Assembly: GCA_027010005.1 (NCBI GenBank)
Contig: JALVCM010000132.1
Span: forward strand, 1-13,882
Source of the DNA: Thiohalobacter sp.
GTDB taxonomy: Bacteria > Pseudomonadota > Gammaproteobacteria > DSM-19610
DNA: 13,882 nucleotides
Direction: 5' to 3'
Positions within the stretch are counted from its first letter, which is position 1, and the number at the start of each line of letters is the position of its first letter. Position numbers and translations under genes: made by a program. Positions 8,057-13,882 of the stretch are shown one piece after another. The notes under the pieces are model-generated. The model was not told where the DNA came from, did not search any database, and saw only the letters and a program-made list of their open reading frames with translations.

Positions 8057-8256
8057 GCCGCTTCACCCGCTCTGGCCTTTTCGTTCAATACGGTTTTGAT
8101 ACGCGCGATGTCACGGCGTACCTTTTTCACCTGATCAGGACGTGTCAACTGACCGGTTCCCTGCTGCATACGCAGGTTGAACTGCTCCTTCAGCAGGCCA
8201 TCCAGCTCCAGTTTCAGCTCATCGGCTGACTTCGCACGAAGATCACTCGCGTTCAT
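8053..8256 (-). CDS. rpmC: 50S ribosomal protein L29
   Basis: L29 is a small helical protein next to L23 at the exit tunnel mouth. The sequence from ATG 8256 is 67 residues: [19 protein letters not shown], a second helix with [10 protein letters not shown] and a third with [19 protein letters not shown]. That is slightly longer than E. coli (63) because of the tail ARAGEAA. Two starts are possible: GTG at 8259 (GTGATG), which adds one Met, and ATG at 8256, which shares one base with the rplP stop. The ATG is preferred because it matches the family N-terminus. The TGA overlaps the rpsQ ATG by 4 bases. Confidence 0.95.
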   Translation of the reverse strand: MNASDLRAKSADELKLELDGLLKEQFNLRMQQGTGQLTRPDQVKKVRRDIARIKTVLNEKARAGEAA

Positions 8257-8669
8257 CACATCACCGTCCGGTTAATAAAGGTGGTGCGCACCGGGAGTTT
8301 CGCAGCAGCAAGCTTGAATGCTTCCCGCGCCAGCTCTTCCGGCACGCCTTCCATTTCATAGAGCACACGACCGGGCTGGATCTTGGCCACCCAGTATTCC
8401 ACATTACCCTTACCCTTACCCTGGCGAACCTCGATAGGCTTCTTGGTAATCGGCACATCGGGGAACACGCGGATCCACAACTTGCCACCACGTTTTACGT
8501 GACGGGTAATGGCACGACGCGCCGCCTCGATCTGACGGGCAGTAATCTGTCCGCGCGTGGTCGCCTTGAGGGCGAACTCACCGAAGCTGCATTTGTTACC
8601 GCTGAGCGCCAGACCACGATTGCGGCCTTTCTGCTGCTTGCGGAATTTTGTTCTCTTGGGCTGTAACAT
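8256..8669 (-). CDS. rplP: 50S ribosomal protein L16
   Basis: L16 organises the A-site tRNA contact region of the large subunit and joins late in assembly. The 137 residues (E. coli 136) begin [19 protein letters not shown] and carry [11 protein letters not shown] (43-53) and [15 protein letters not shown] (81-95). Arg82 corresponds to E. coli Arg81, the residue hydroxylated by the oxygenase YcfD, so a modification site is present although the enzyme is not in the window. The ATG is preceded by GGGAG and AAGAG. The end reads ATGTGATG, so the stop lies inside the rpmC start region, which suggests coupled translation. Confidence 0.98.
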   Translation of the reverse strand: MLQPKRTKFRKQQKGRNRGLALSGNKCSFGEFALKATTRGQITARQIEAARRAITRHVKRGGKLWIRVFPDVPITKKPIEVRQGKGKGNVEYWVAKIQPGRVLYEMEGVPEELAREAFKLAAAKLPVRTTFINRTVM

Positions 8670-8684
8670 CTCTTCGCGACTCCC

Positions 8685-9368
8685 TTACTTGGCACCGGCT
8701 GCTTTCTTGGCAGGCTCGGGCTCAACATTCTGCTCATCGCGATCAAGGATCTCGCCCTTGAACACCCAGACTTTCACACCAATCACACCATAGGTCGTGT
8801 TGGCACGCGTCACGCCGTAGTCGATATCGGCACGCAGTGTGTGCAGTGGCACACGACCTTCGCGGTACCACTCGGTGCGCGCAATCTCGGCCCCGTTCAG
8901 ACGACCGGCAACCATGATCTTGATGCCTTCAGCACCCAGGCGCATTGCATTACCAACCGCGCGCTTCATGGCACGGCGGAACATGATGCGACGTTCCAGT
9001 TGCTGTGCGACACTTTCGGCGACCAGCTGCGCCTCGATCTCGGGCTTGCGAATTTCTTCGATATTCACATGGACCGGCATCCCCATCTTCTGCGACACCA
9101 GGGCGCGAAGTTTTTCAATGTCCTCGCCCTTCTTGCCGATCACGATACCCGGGCGGGCGGTATGAACGGTAATAATCGCATTATTCGCCGGACGCTCGAT
9201 CTGGATGCGGCTCACGGATGCATGCTTGAGTTTCTGCTTGATGAAATCCCGCACCTCGATATCGAGATTCAGGAAATCCGCATAATGCTTTGAATCCGCG
9301 TACCACTTCGACGTCCAGTCCTTGACGATGCCGAGGCGAATACCTGTTGGATGTACTTTCTGGCCCAT
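8685..9368 (-). CDS. rpsC: 30S ribosomal protein S3
   Basis: S3 forms part of the mRNA entry tunnel with S4 and S5 and takes part in the ribosome's mRNA helicase activity. The 227 residues contain an N-terminal type II KH domain with the GKKG loop at 78-81 and a C-terminal domain with [17 protein letters not shown] at about 169-185. Arg131, Arg132 and Lys135 fall at the same positions as the E. coli residues implicated in helicase activity. The tail is short and Ala/Lys/Glu rich, so the protein is slightly shorter than E. coli S3 (233). The upstream site is a purine-rich AAGAGAG. rplP begins 15 bases after the stop. Confidence 0.98.
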   Translation of the reverse strand: MGQKVHPTGIRLGIVKDWTSKWYADSKHYADFLNLDIEVRDFIKQKLKHASVSRIQIERPANNAIITVHTARPGIVIGKKGEDIEKLRALVSQKMGMPVHVNIEEIRKPEIEAQLVAESVAQQLERRIMFRRAMKRAVGNAMRLGAEGIKIMVAGRLNGAEIARTEWYREGRVPLHTLRADIDYGVTRANTTYGVIGVKVWVFKGEILDRDEQNVEPEPAKKAAGAK

Positions 9369-9393
9369 GCCGTACTCTCTTCTCTACTCGGGA

Positions 9394-9726
9394 TTACTGT
9401 TCAGCGACAGTAATCTGGATATGACTCGTGCGTTTCAGAATCTGGTTGGCGCGGCCCTTGGCACGTGCGTTCCAGCGCTTGAGGGTACGACCCTCGTTCA
9501 CACAAATCTCGGAAACCTTTAACTCGTCCACGTCCGCACCTTCGTTGTGCTCGGCATTGGCAATCGCCGACTCGAGCACCTTGCGCACCATGTGGGCAGC
9601 CTTCTTGTTGCTGAAAGTCAGCACTTCGAGCGCTTTTTCGACCGGCAGACCGCGAACCTGGTCAGCAACCAGCCGGGCTTTCTGCGCGGAAATGCGCGCG
9701 TGACTCAATTTTGCAGACGCTTGCAT
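9394..9726 (-). CDS. rplV: 50S ribosomal protein L22
   Basis: L22 contacts all six domains of 23S rRNA; its long beta hairpin lines the narrow part of the exit tunnel opposite L4. The length of 110 residues equals the E. coli protein. The helical core [16 protein letters not shown] is at the start and the hairpin with [16 protein letters not shown] at about 88-103. The hairpin's LKR (81-83) replaces E. coli MKR, the site of a known erythromycin-resistance deletion. It starts at ATG 9726 after a weak purine-rich site and is followed by rpsC after 25 bases. Confidence 0.98.
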   Translation of the reverse strand: MQASAKLSHARISAQKARLVADQVRGLPVEKALEVLTFSNKKAAHMVRKVLESAIANAEHNEGADVDELKVSEICVNEGRTLKRWNARAKGRANQILKRTSHIQITVAEQ

Positions 9727-9737
9727 AATCTCTACCC

Positions 9738-10010
9738 TTATTTGGATTTTCTGTCCGCGGCGTGACCCTTGAAGGTACGCGTCACAGCGAACTCACCCAA
9801 TTTGTGACCCACCATGTTCTCGTTGATCAGAACCGGCACGTGCTGGCGACCATTGTGTATTGCGATGGTCAGGCCAACCATATCGGGCAGCACCATGGAA
9901 CGGCGCGACCAGGTCTTGATCGGCTTGCGGCTGTTGCTGCTCACGGCTTCATCAACTTTCTTCATCAGATGAAGATCAATGAAAGGTCCTTTTTTTACGG
10001 AACGTGGCAC
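9738..10010 (-). CDS. rpsS: 30S ribosomal protein S19 (GTG start)
   Basis: S19 binds the head of the small subunit as a partner of S13 near the A-site finger bridge. The 90-residue product reads [18 protein letters not shown], then [19 protein letters not shown] (about 29-47) and [15 protein letters not shown], all standard S19. The start codon is GTG at 10010, with GAGG ten bases upstream. This is the only start giving the family N-terminus: the next in-frame ATG would remove about 15 conserved residues. E. coli uses ATG here. The gene is 18 bases after rplB and 11 before rplV. Confidence 0.97.
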   Translation of the reverse strand: MPRSVKKGPFIDLHLMKKVDEAVSSNSRKPIKTWSRRSMVLPDMVGLTIAIHNGRQHVPVLINENMVGHKLGEFAVTRTFKGHAADRKSK

Positions 10011-10028
10011 TGTCTTTAACCTCTGTCG

Positions 10029-10856
10029 TTACTTCTGATTGCGACGGCGGACAATCATGTTGTCCGTGCGCTTGTTTTTCCGGGTCTTGTAACCCTTGGT
10101 CGGCATGCCCCAGGGGCTTACCGGATGACGGCCACCGGAAGTACGGCCTTCACCACCACCGTGCGGGTGGTCAACCGGGTTCATGGCAACACCACGAACG
10201 GTCGGGCGCACACCGCGCCAGCGCGTTGCGCCTGCCTTGCCCAGTGAGCGCAGGTTGTGCTCGGAGTTACCGACTTCACCAATGGTAGCGCGGCAATCGA
10301 CCGGCACCTTGCGCATTTCGCCGGAGCGCAGGCGCAGGGTGGCGTGCTGGCCTTCACGTGCAACCAGCTGTACACCGGCACCGGCACTGCGGGCAATCTG
10401 CCCACCCTTGCCCGGTTTCATCTCGACGTTGTGTACCACGGTACCCATCGGGATGTTGCGCAGCGGCATGGCATTACCCGGCTTGATCGGTGCTTCGATA
10501 CCGTTGTGGATTTCCGCACCTGCATAGACACCTTTCGGCGCCAGGATGTAGCGGCGCTCGCCATCGGCGTACAGCACCAGCGCGATATGCGCACTGCGGT
10601 TCGGATCATACTCCAGGCGTTCGACGCGACCCGGCACACCGTCCTTGTTGCGCTTGAAATCGATAATACGATAGCGCTGACGATGACCACCGCCACGGTG
10701 ACGCGTGGTAATGCGACCCTTGTTGTTACGACCGCCGTTCTTGTTTTTCTTTTCAAGCAACGGCGCCCAGGGATCACCCTTGTGCAATGCTTTCTCGACA
10801 ATCTTGACGACGAAACGGCGTCCCGGAGATGTCGGTTTTGACTTGACGATAGCCAT
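10029..10856 (-). CDS. rplB: 50S ribosomal protein L2
   Basis: L2 is the most conserved large-subunit protein; it binds domain IV of 23S rRNA, helps join the subunits and is needed for a working peptidyl transferase centre. The 275 residues align almost without gaps to E. coli L2 (273). Landmarks are [18 protein letters not shown] (41-58), the core segment [21 protein letters not shown] (part, from 82) and [13 protein letters not shown] (226-238). His230 here corresponds to E. coli His229 of the mature chain, the residue long studied in peptide transfer. The C-terminus [12 protein letters not shown] is typical. The ATG overlaps the rplW stop by one base; rpsS lies 18 bases downstream. Confidence 0.99.
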   Translation of the reverse strand: MAIVKSKPTSPGRRFVVKIVEKALHKGDPWAPLLEKKNKNGGRNNKGRITTRHRGGGHRQRYRIIDFKRNKDGVPGRVERLEYDPNRSAHIALVLYADGERRYILAPKGVYAGAEIHNGIEAPIKPGNAMPLRNIPMGTVVHNVEMKPGKGGQIARSAGAGVQLVAREGQHATLRLRSGEMRKVPVDCRATIGEVGNSEHNLRSLGKAGATRWRGVRPTVRGVAMNPVDHPHGGGEGRTSGGRHPVSPWGMPTKGYKTRKNKRTDNMIVRRRNQK

Positions 10857-11149
10857 TATTCTGCGCCCGCGAAATCGATGTCTGAACCTTCAGCCAGCGT
10901 GACGTAAGCCTTCTTCCAGTCGGAACGGCGGCCCATCGTCTGCCCGAAGCGTTTTACCTTGCCCTTGACGTTCAACAGCTGCACGCTGTTCACTTTCACG
11001 TCAAACATTTTTTCCACCGCCTTGCGAACTTCAGGCTTGCTGGCATCGCGCAGCACCTTGAAGACATACTGACGGTTGAGGTCGGCCGCACGCGTGCTCT
11101 TTTCAGAGATCACCGGACCCACCAGAATTTTGCTCAATCGCTCGTTCAT
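10856..11149 (-). CDS. rplW: 50S ribosomal protein L23
   Basis: L23 surrounds the mouth of the exit tunnel and is the docking point for trigger factor and the signal recognition particle. The 97 residues contain VISEK, where Glu16 equals E. coli Glu18, the residue contacted by trigger factor, and the conserved KGKVKRFGQ and [13 protein letters not shown] segments of the internal loop and core. The ATG overlaps the rplD stop by 4 bases, and its own TAA shares one base with the rplB ATG (TAATG), so L4, L23 and L2 are probably translated in a coupled fashion. Confidence 0.98.
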   Translation of the reverse strand: MNERLSKILVGPVISEKSTRAADLNRQYVFKVLRDASKPEVRKAVEKMFDVKVNSVQLLNVKGKVKRFGQTMGRRSDWKKAYVTLAEGSDIDFAGAE

Positions 11150-11748
11150 GCGAGCCTCTCCTCAAACTGCTTCAGTGCAGCAACAGTCATCAGCACCTTG
11201 TCAAAACCAACCAGGCTGACCGGATCAGTAATTGACGTGTCGACAACATCAACCTTGTGCAGGTTGCGTGCGGCCAGGTACAGATTTTCATCCGGATCCT
11301 CGTGAACGATCAGTACGTTATCGAGATCCATGTCTTTCAGCTTGCCGACCAGCTCTTTCGTCTTCGCAGAACTGACCGCGAAATCGTCAACCACCACCAG
11401 GCGGTCCTGCCGGACCAGCTCTGAAAGGATCGAACGGATCGCCGAGCGATAGGCCTTTTTATTGACCTTTTGCGAGTAATCACGAGGACTTGCTGCAAAA
11501 GTCACACCACCACCACGCCACAGCGGGCTGCGGATTGTACCAGCACGCGCGCGTCCTGTCCCCTTTTGTCGCCAGGGCTTGGCACCGCCACCGCTGACCG
11601 CGGATCGATTCTTCTGCCCGACGCTGCCAGAACGCGCTGCCGCCATGTAGGCCACGACGACCTGGTGTACCAGGGTTTCGTTGAATTCCTGTCCAAATAC
11701 CGCGTCGGCAACGTCCAGGCTCGAACCACCATGCATATTGATATTCAT
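11146..11748 (-). CDS. rplD: 50S ribosomal protein L4
   Basis: L4 lines part of the peptide exit tunnel and in E. coli is also the repressor of the S10 operon, acting on the leader RNA by both attenuation and translation control. The 200 residues match E. coli L4 from the N-terminal globular domain through the tunnel loop ([14 protein letters not shown], 57-70, with Lys62 equal to E. coli Lys63, linked to macrolide response) to the motif [17 protein letters not shown] segment near 156-168. The first ATG at 11748 fits the E. coli length and has GAGGG 8 bases before it; a second in-frame ATG 12 bases later is less likely. Its TGA overlaps the rplW ATG by 4 bases (ATGA), suggesting translational coupling. 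Confidence 0.98.
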   Translation of the reverse strand: MNINMHGGSSLDVADAVFGQEFNETLVHQVVVAYMAAARSGSVGQKNRSAVSGGGAKPWRQKGTGRARAGTIRSPLWRGGGVTFAASPRDYSQKVNKKAYRSAIRSILSELVRQDRLVVVDDFAVSSAKTKELVGKLKDMDLDNVLIVHEDPDENLYLAARNLHKVDVVDTSITDPVSLVGFDKVLMTVAALKQFEERLA

Positions 11749-11760
11749 GTCCGATCCCTC

Positions 11761-12402
11761 TTACCGCGCCTTGACCGCGGGCGTAACAATCACATCACCG
11801 CCACGTGAACCCGGCAGCGAACCCTTGACCAGCAGCAGGTTGCGCTCGGCATCAACGCGAACGATTTCCAGGTTCTGCTGAGTGCGGCGCACATTACCCA
11901 TGTGGCCTGCCATGCGCTTGCCCTTGAACACGCGGCCCGGCGTCTGACACTGACCGATAGAACCCGGCGCACGATGCGAGAGCGAGTTACCATGGGTGGC
12001 GTCCTGCATATGGAAGTTATGACGTTTCACGCCACCGGCAAAGCCCTTACCAATGGTGGTACCTGCAACATCGACCTTCTGGCCGGCCTCGAACACATCG
12101 ACGCCGAGCTGCTTGCCGACTTCGATATCGTCACCTTCGCCGTCTTTCAGGCGGAATTCCCACAGACCACGACCCGCTTCGGTACCTGCCTTGGCGAAAT
12201 GCCCGGCAGCTGCCTTGTTCACGCGCGATGCGCGGCGTGAACCGGTCGTCACCTGGTAGGCCCGGTAGCCGTCCGTGTCCTGCCCCTTGACCTGGGTGAC
12301 ACGGTTCGGCTCGACCTCGATGACCGTCACAGGGATGGACTCGCCCGCTTCTGTAAAGATGCGGGTCATGCCTGCTTTTTTACCAATTAATCCGATTGCC
12401 AT
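11761..12402 (-). CDS. rplC: 50S ribosomal protein L3
   Basis: L3 is an early assembly protein of the large subunit that binds the 3' end of 23S rRNA and sends a long loop towards the peptidyl transferase centre. The product has 213 residues, slightly longer than E. coli L3, starting [16 protein letters not shown]. The extended loop is visible as [20 protein letters not shown] (about 143-162). E. coli L3 carries an N5-methylglutamine made by PrmB in this motif (Q150); Q151 is the best equivalent here, so the site appears conserved. E. coli has Asn where this protein has Cys152. The ATG follows GAGGG at a good distance. rplD starts 12 bases after the stop. Confidence 0.98.
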   Translation of the reverse strand: MAIGLIGKKAGMTRIFTEAGESIPVTVIEVEPNRVTQVKGQDTDGYRAYQVTTGSRRASRVNKAAAGHFAKAGTEAGRGLWEFRLKDGEGDDIEVGKQLGVDVFEAGQKVDVAGTTIGKGFAGGVKRHNFHMQDATHGNSLSHRAPGSIGQCQTPGRVFKGKRMAGHMGNVRRTQQNLEIVRVDAERNLLLVKGSLPGSRGGDVIVTPAVKAR

Positions 12403-12412
12403 GACCGCGCCC

Positions 12413-12724
12413 TCAGTTCAGTTTGATCTGCACGTCAACACCGGCCGCAAGGTCCAGCTTCATGAGTGCATCAACGGTTTTATCTGTGGGATCCACAATG
12501 TCCATCAGACGCTTGTGGGTACGGATCTCGTACTGATCGCGGGCGTCCTTGTTGACGTGCGGCGAAATCAGAATGGTGAACCGCTCCTTCTTGGTCGGCA
12601 GCGGTATCGGACCGCGCACCTGCGCACCGGTACGCCGAGCCGTTTCGACAATTTCACGTGCTGACTGATCGATCAAACGATGATCGAACGCTTTCAGCCG
12701 AATGCGAATTCTTTGATTTGCCAT
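12413..12724 (-). CDS. rpsJ: 30S ribosomal protein S10 (NusE)
   Basis: S10 sits in the head of the small subunit and also acts as NusE, pairing with NusB in rRNA antitermination and binding NusG to couple transcription with translation. The 103 residues equal the E. coli length, and the match is nearly continuous: [16 protein letters not shown] near the start, [13 protein letters not shown] at about 32-44 and the loop [18 protein letters not shown] at about 53-70. The ATG is preceded by AGAGG with a 5-base spacer. It opens the S10 operon after the 100-base spacer behind tuf, and rplC follows after 10 bases. In E. coli this operon is repressed by L4, its third product. Confidence 0.98.
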   Translation of the reverse strand: MANQRIRIRLKAFDHRLIDQSAREIVETARRTGAQVRGPIPLPTKKERFTILISPHVNKDARDQYEIRTHKRLMDIVDPTDKTVDALMKLDLAAGVDVQIKLN

Positions 12725-12742
12725 GTCAACCTCTAAAGAACA

Positions 12743-12764
12743 GGGACAGCATTCAATCCGTCCC
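12743..12764 (-). other. Second hairpin in the S10 leader region
   Basis: Coding-strand GGGAC and GTCCC enclose a 12-base loop and are followed by the pyrimidine-rich TGTTCTTT and then the rpsJ ribosome binding site AGAGG. In E. coli, L4 represses the S10 operon through leader hairpins followed by a U-rich stretch, so the position is suggestive. The stem is only 5 bp, the sequence does not resemble the E. coli leader closely, and no strong promoter is visible in the spacer (GATAAT at 12766-12771 is a possible -10 but lacks a good -35). Confidence 0.25.
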
Positions 12765-12786
12765 GATTATCCCTCAATCCGGTACC

Positions 12787-12808
12787 GGTGCAGGCCGAAA
12801 CCTGCACC
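12787..12808 (-). other. 8-bp hairpin in the tuf-rpsJ spacer
   Basis: On the coding strand GGTGCAGG, loop TTTCGG and CCTGCACC form a perfect 8-bp stem 17 bases after the tuf stop codon. It is followed by CCGGTACCGG, a 10-base palindrome (12779-12788) sharing two bases with the stem, and not by a T run, so it does not look like a normal intrinsic terminator. It could be a processing site, a barrier protecting the tuf mRNA 3' end, or part of an S10 leader. The stem is seen directly; the function is inferred. Confidence 0.5.
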
Positions 12809-12824
12809 CGTCCCACTGTCTTGC

Positions 12825-13882
12825 TTACTCGATAATTTTTGCGACCACGCCGGCGCCGACGGTACGGCCACCTTCACGAATCGCAAAACGTAACCCTTCT
12901 TCCATCGCGATCGGTGCAATCAGGCTTACCGTGATCTTCACGTTGTCACCCGGCATCACCATCTCGACACCTTCCGGCAGGTCCACTGCACCCGTCACGT
13001 CCGTGGTCCGGAAGTAGAACTGCGGCCGGTAGTTGGCAAAGAACGGCGTATGACGTCCGCCCTCTTCCTTGCTCAGTACGTACACTTCCGCCTCAAACTT
13101 GGTATGCGGGGTGATCGTTCCCGGCGCCGCCAGCACCTGGCCACGCTCCACTTCTTCTCGCTTGGTACCGCGCAGCAACACACCCACGTTGTCGCCGGCT
13201 TCTCCCGAATCCAGCAACTTGCGGAACATCTCCACACCCGTGCAGGTGGTCTTGGTCGTGTCCTTGATGCCAACAATCTCGATCTCGTCGCCAACCTTCA
13301 CCACACCGCGCTCGATACGGCCGGTCACCACCGTGCCACGACCCGAAATCGAGAACACGTCCTCGATCGGCATCAGGAACGGCTGGTCCACCGGGCGCTC
13401 CGGCACCGGAATGTAGCTGTCCAGCGCATCCAGCAGCTTCTCGATCGACGGCACACCGATGTCACTGGTGTCGCCTTCCAGCGCTTTCAGCGCCGACCCG
13501 GTAATAACCGGCGTATCGTCACCCGGAAAATCGTAGCTATCCAGCAGCTCGCGAATCTCCATCTCGACCAGCTCCAGCAATTCTTCATCGTCAACCTGGT
13601 CGGCCTTGTTCATGTATACAATGATGTACGGTACACCCACCTGGCGTGCCAGCAGGATGTGCTCGCGCGTCTGCGGCATCGGACCGTCAGCGGCGCTCAC
13701 CACCAGAATCGCACCGTCCATCTGCGCCGCACCGGTGATCATGTTCTTCACGTAATCCGCGTGCCCCGGGCAATCCACGTGGGCGTAGTGACGCTTTTCC
13801 GTCTCGTACTCCACGTGGGCGGTCGCGATCGTGATACCGCGCGCACGCTCTTCCGGTGCATTGTCAATCTGATCGTAGGCCT
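12825..13882 (-). CDS. tuf: Elongation factor Tu, partial (N-terminus outside window)
   Basis: EF-Tu is the GTPase that carries aminoacyl-tRNA to the ribosomal A site. The reading frame enters from the window's right edge and ends with KIIE and TAA, giving 351 residues. Matching to E. coli EF-Tu puts about 44 N-terminal residues, including the P-loop, outside the window. Visible GTPase motifs are the switch I segment RGITI (window residues 14-18), DCPGH (36-40), NKAD (91-94; E. coli has NKCD) and GSALKAL. Domains 2 and 3 follow, with the conserved segments [13 protein letters not shown] and GGRHTPFF, and the C-terminus is complete. The gene lies 100 bases before rpsJ on the same strand, as the last gene of an str-type operon. 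Whether a second tuf copy exists cannot be told from here. Confidence 0.98.
   Translation of the reverse strand, partial: AYDQIDNAPEERARGITIATAHVEYETEKRHYAHVDCPGHADYVKNMITGAAQMDGAILVVSAADGPMPQTREHILLARQVGVPYIIVYMNKADQVDDEELLELVEMEIRELLDSYDFPGDDTPVITGSALKALEGDTSDIGVPSIEKLLDALDSYIPVPERPVDQPFLMPIEDVFSISGRGTVVTGRIERGVVKVGDEIEIVGIKDTTKTTCTGVEMFRKLLDSGEAGDNVGVLLRGTKREEVERGQVLAAPGTITPHTKFEAEVYVLSKEEGGRHTPFFANYRPQFYFRTTDVTGAVDLPEGVEMVMPGDNVKITVSLIAPIAMEEGLRFAIREGGRTVGAGVVAKIIE

Noticed and set aside
10257..10841. A 194-codon open frame on the plus strand opposite rplB.
   Set aside because: Mirror of a strongly conserved gene; no independent coding evidence.
12766..12794. Promoter for the S10 operon using GATAAT (12766-12771) as the -10 box.
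   Set aside because: The sequence about 17 bases upstream (CCTGCA/CTGCAC) is a poor -35 match and lies in the hairpin, so the evidence is too weak to list as a promoter.
12787..12808. Intrinsic terminator after tuf.
   Set aside because: The stem is good but it is followed by GGTACCGG rather than a run of T, so a classic terminator is not supported; kept only as a hairpin of unknown role.
1..13882. Mobile element, CRISPR array, tRNA or rRNA, or an unknown accessory system within the cluster.
   Set aside because: Known ribosomal, secY, rpoA and tuf genes fill the window with gaps of 119 bases or less; no repeats arrays, transposase-like frames or structural RNA genes were seen.

Overview
The window is one stretch of the conserved ribosomal-protein superoperon of a bacterium, and every gene is on the minus strand. 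The protein sequences are closest in memory to gammaproteobacterial ones: the 101-residue cysteine-free S14, E. coli-like S10, L14, S11 and SecY, the E. coli gene order, and rpoA opening with [12 protein letters not shown]. It is probably not an enterobacterium. tuf runs directly into rpsJ without bfd/bfr between them, rpsS and secY use GTG starts, and S4 is the four-cysteine form, unlike E. coli S4. The organism could not be identified further from sequence alone. The DNA is moderately GC-rich.

Layout in transcription order, from high to low coordinates: the 3' part of tuf (end of the str operon, 13882-12825); a 100-base spacer with two hairpins; the S10 operon rpsJ-rplC-rplD-rplW-rplB-rpsS-rplV-rpsC-rplP-rpmC-rpsQ (12724-7793); the spc operon rplN-rplX-rplE-rpsN-rpsH-rplF-rplR-rpsE-rpmD-rplO-secY-rpmJ (7764-2196), where rpmJ (37 codons) was found by direct reading; a 119-base spacer with a good sigma70-like promoter; and the alpha operon rpsM-rpsK-rpsD-rpoA (2076-1), with rpoA cut by the window edge. 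Apart from the two spacers all gaps are 32 bases or fewer and several genes overlap by 1 to 4 bases, so no stretch over 300 bases lacks a gene.

The products supply both ribosomal subunits, the SecY translocon channel, elongation factor Tu and the RNA polymerase alpha subunit, so one transcription block ties together translation, membrane protein export and transcription. Feedback control by L4 (S10 operon), S8 (spc operon) and S4 (alpha operon) is known in E. coli. Candidate RNA elements in matching places are described here, but none is proven.

I found no mobile element, CRISPR array, tRNA, rRNA or accessory gene, and no previously undescribed system. The points worth a second look are the zinc-ribbon form of S4, the short leader implied by the alpha-operon promoter, the two hairpins before rpsJ, and a possible S8 target at the start of rplE.
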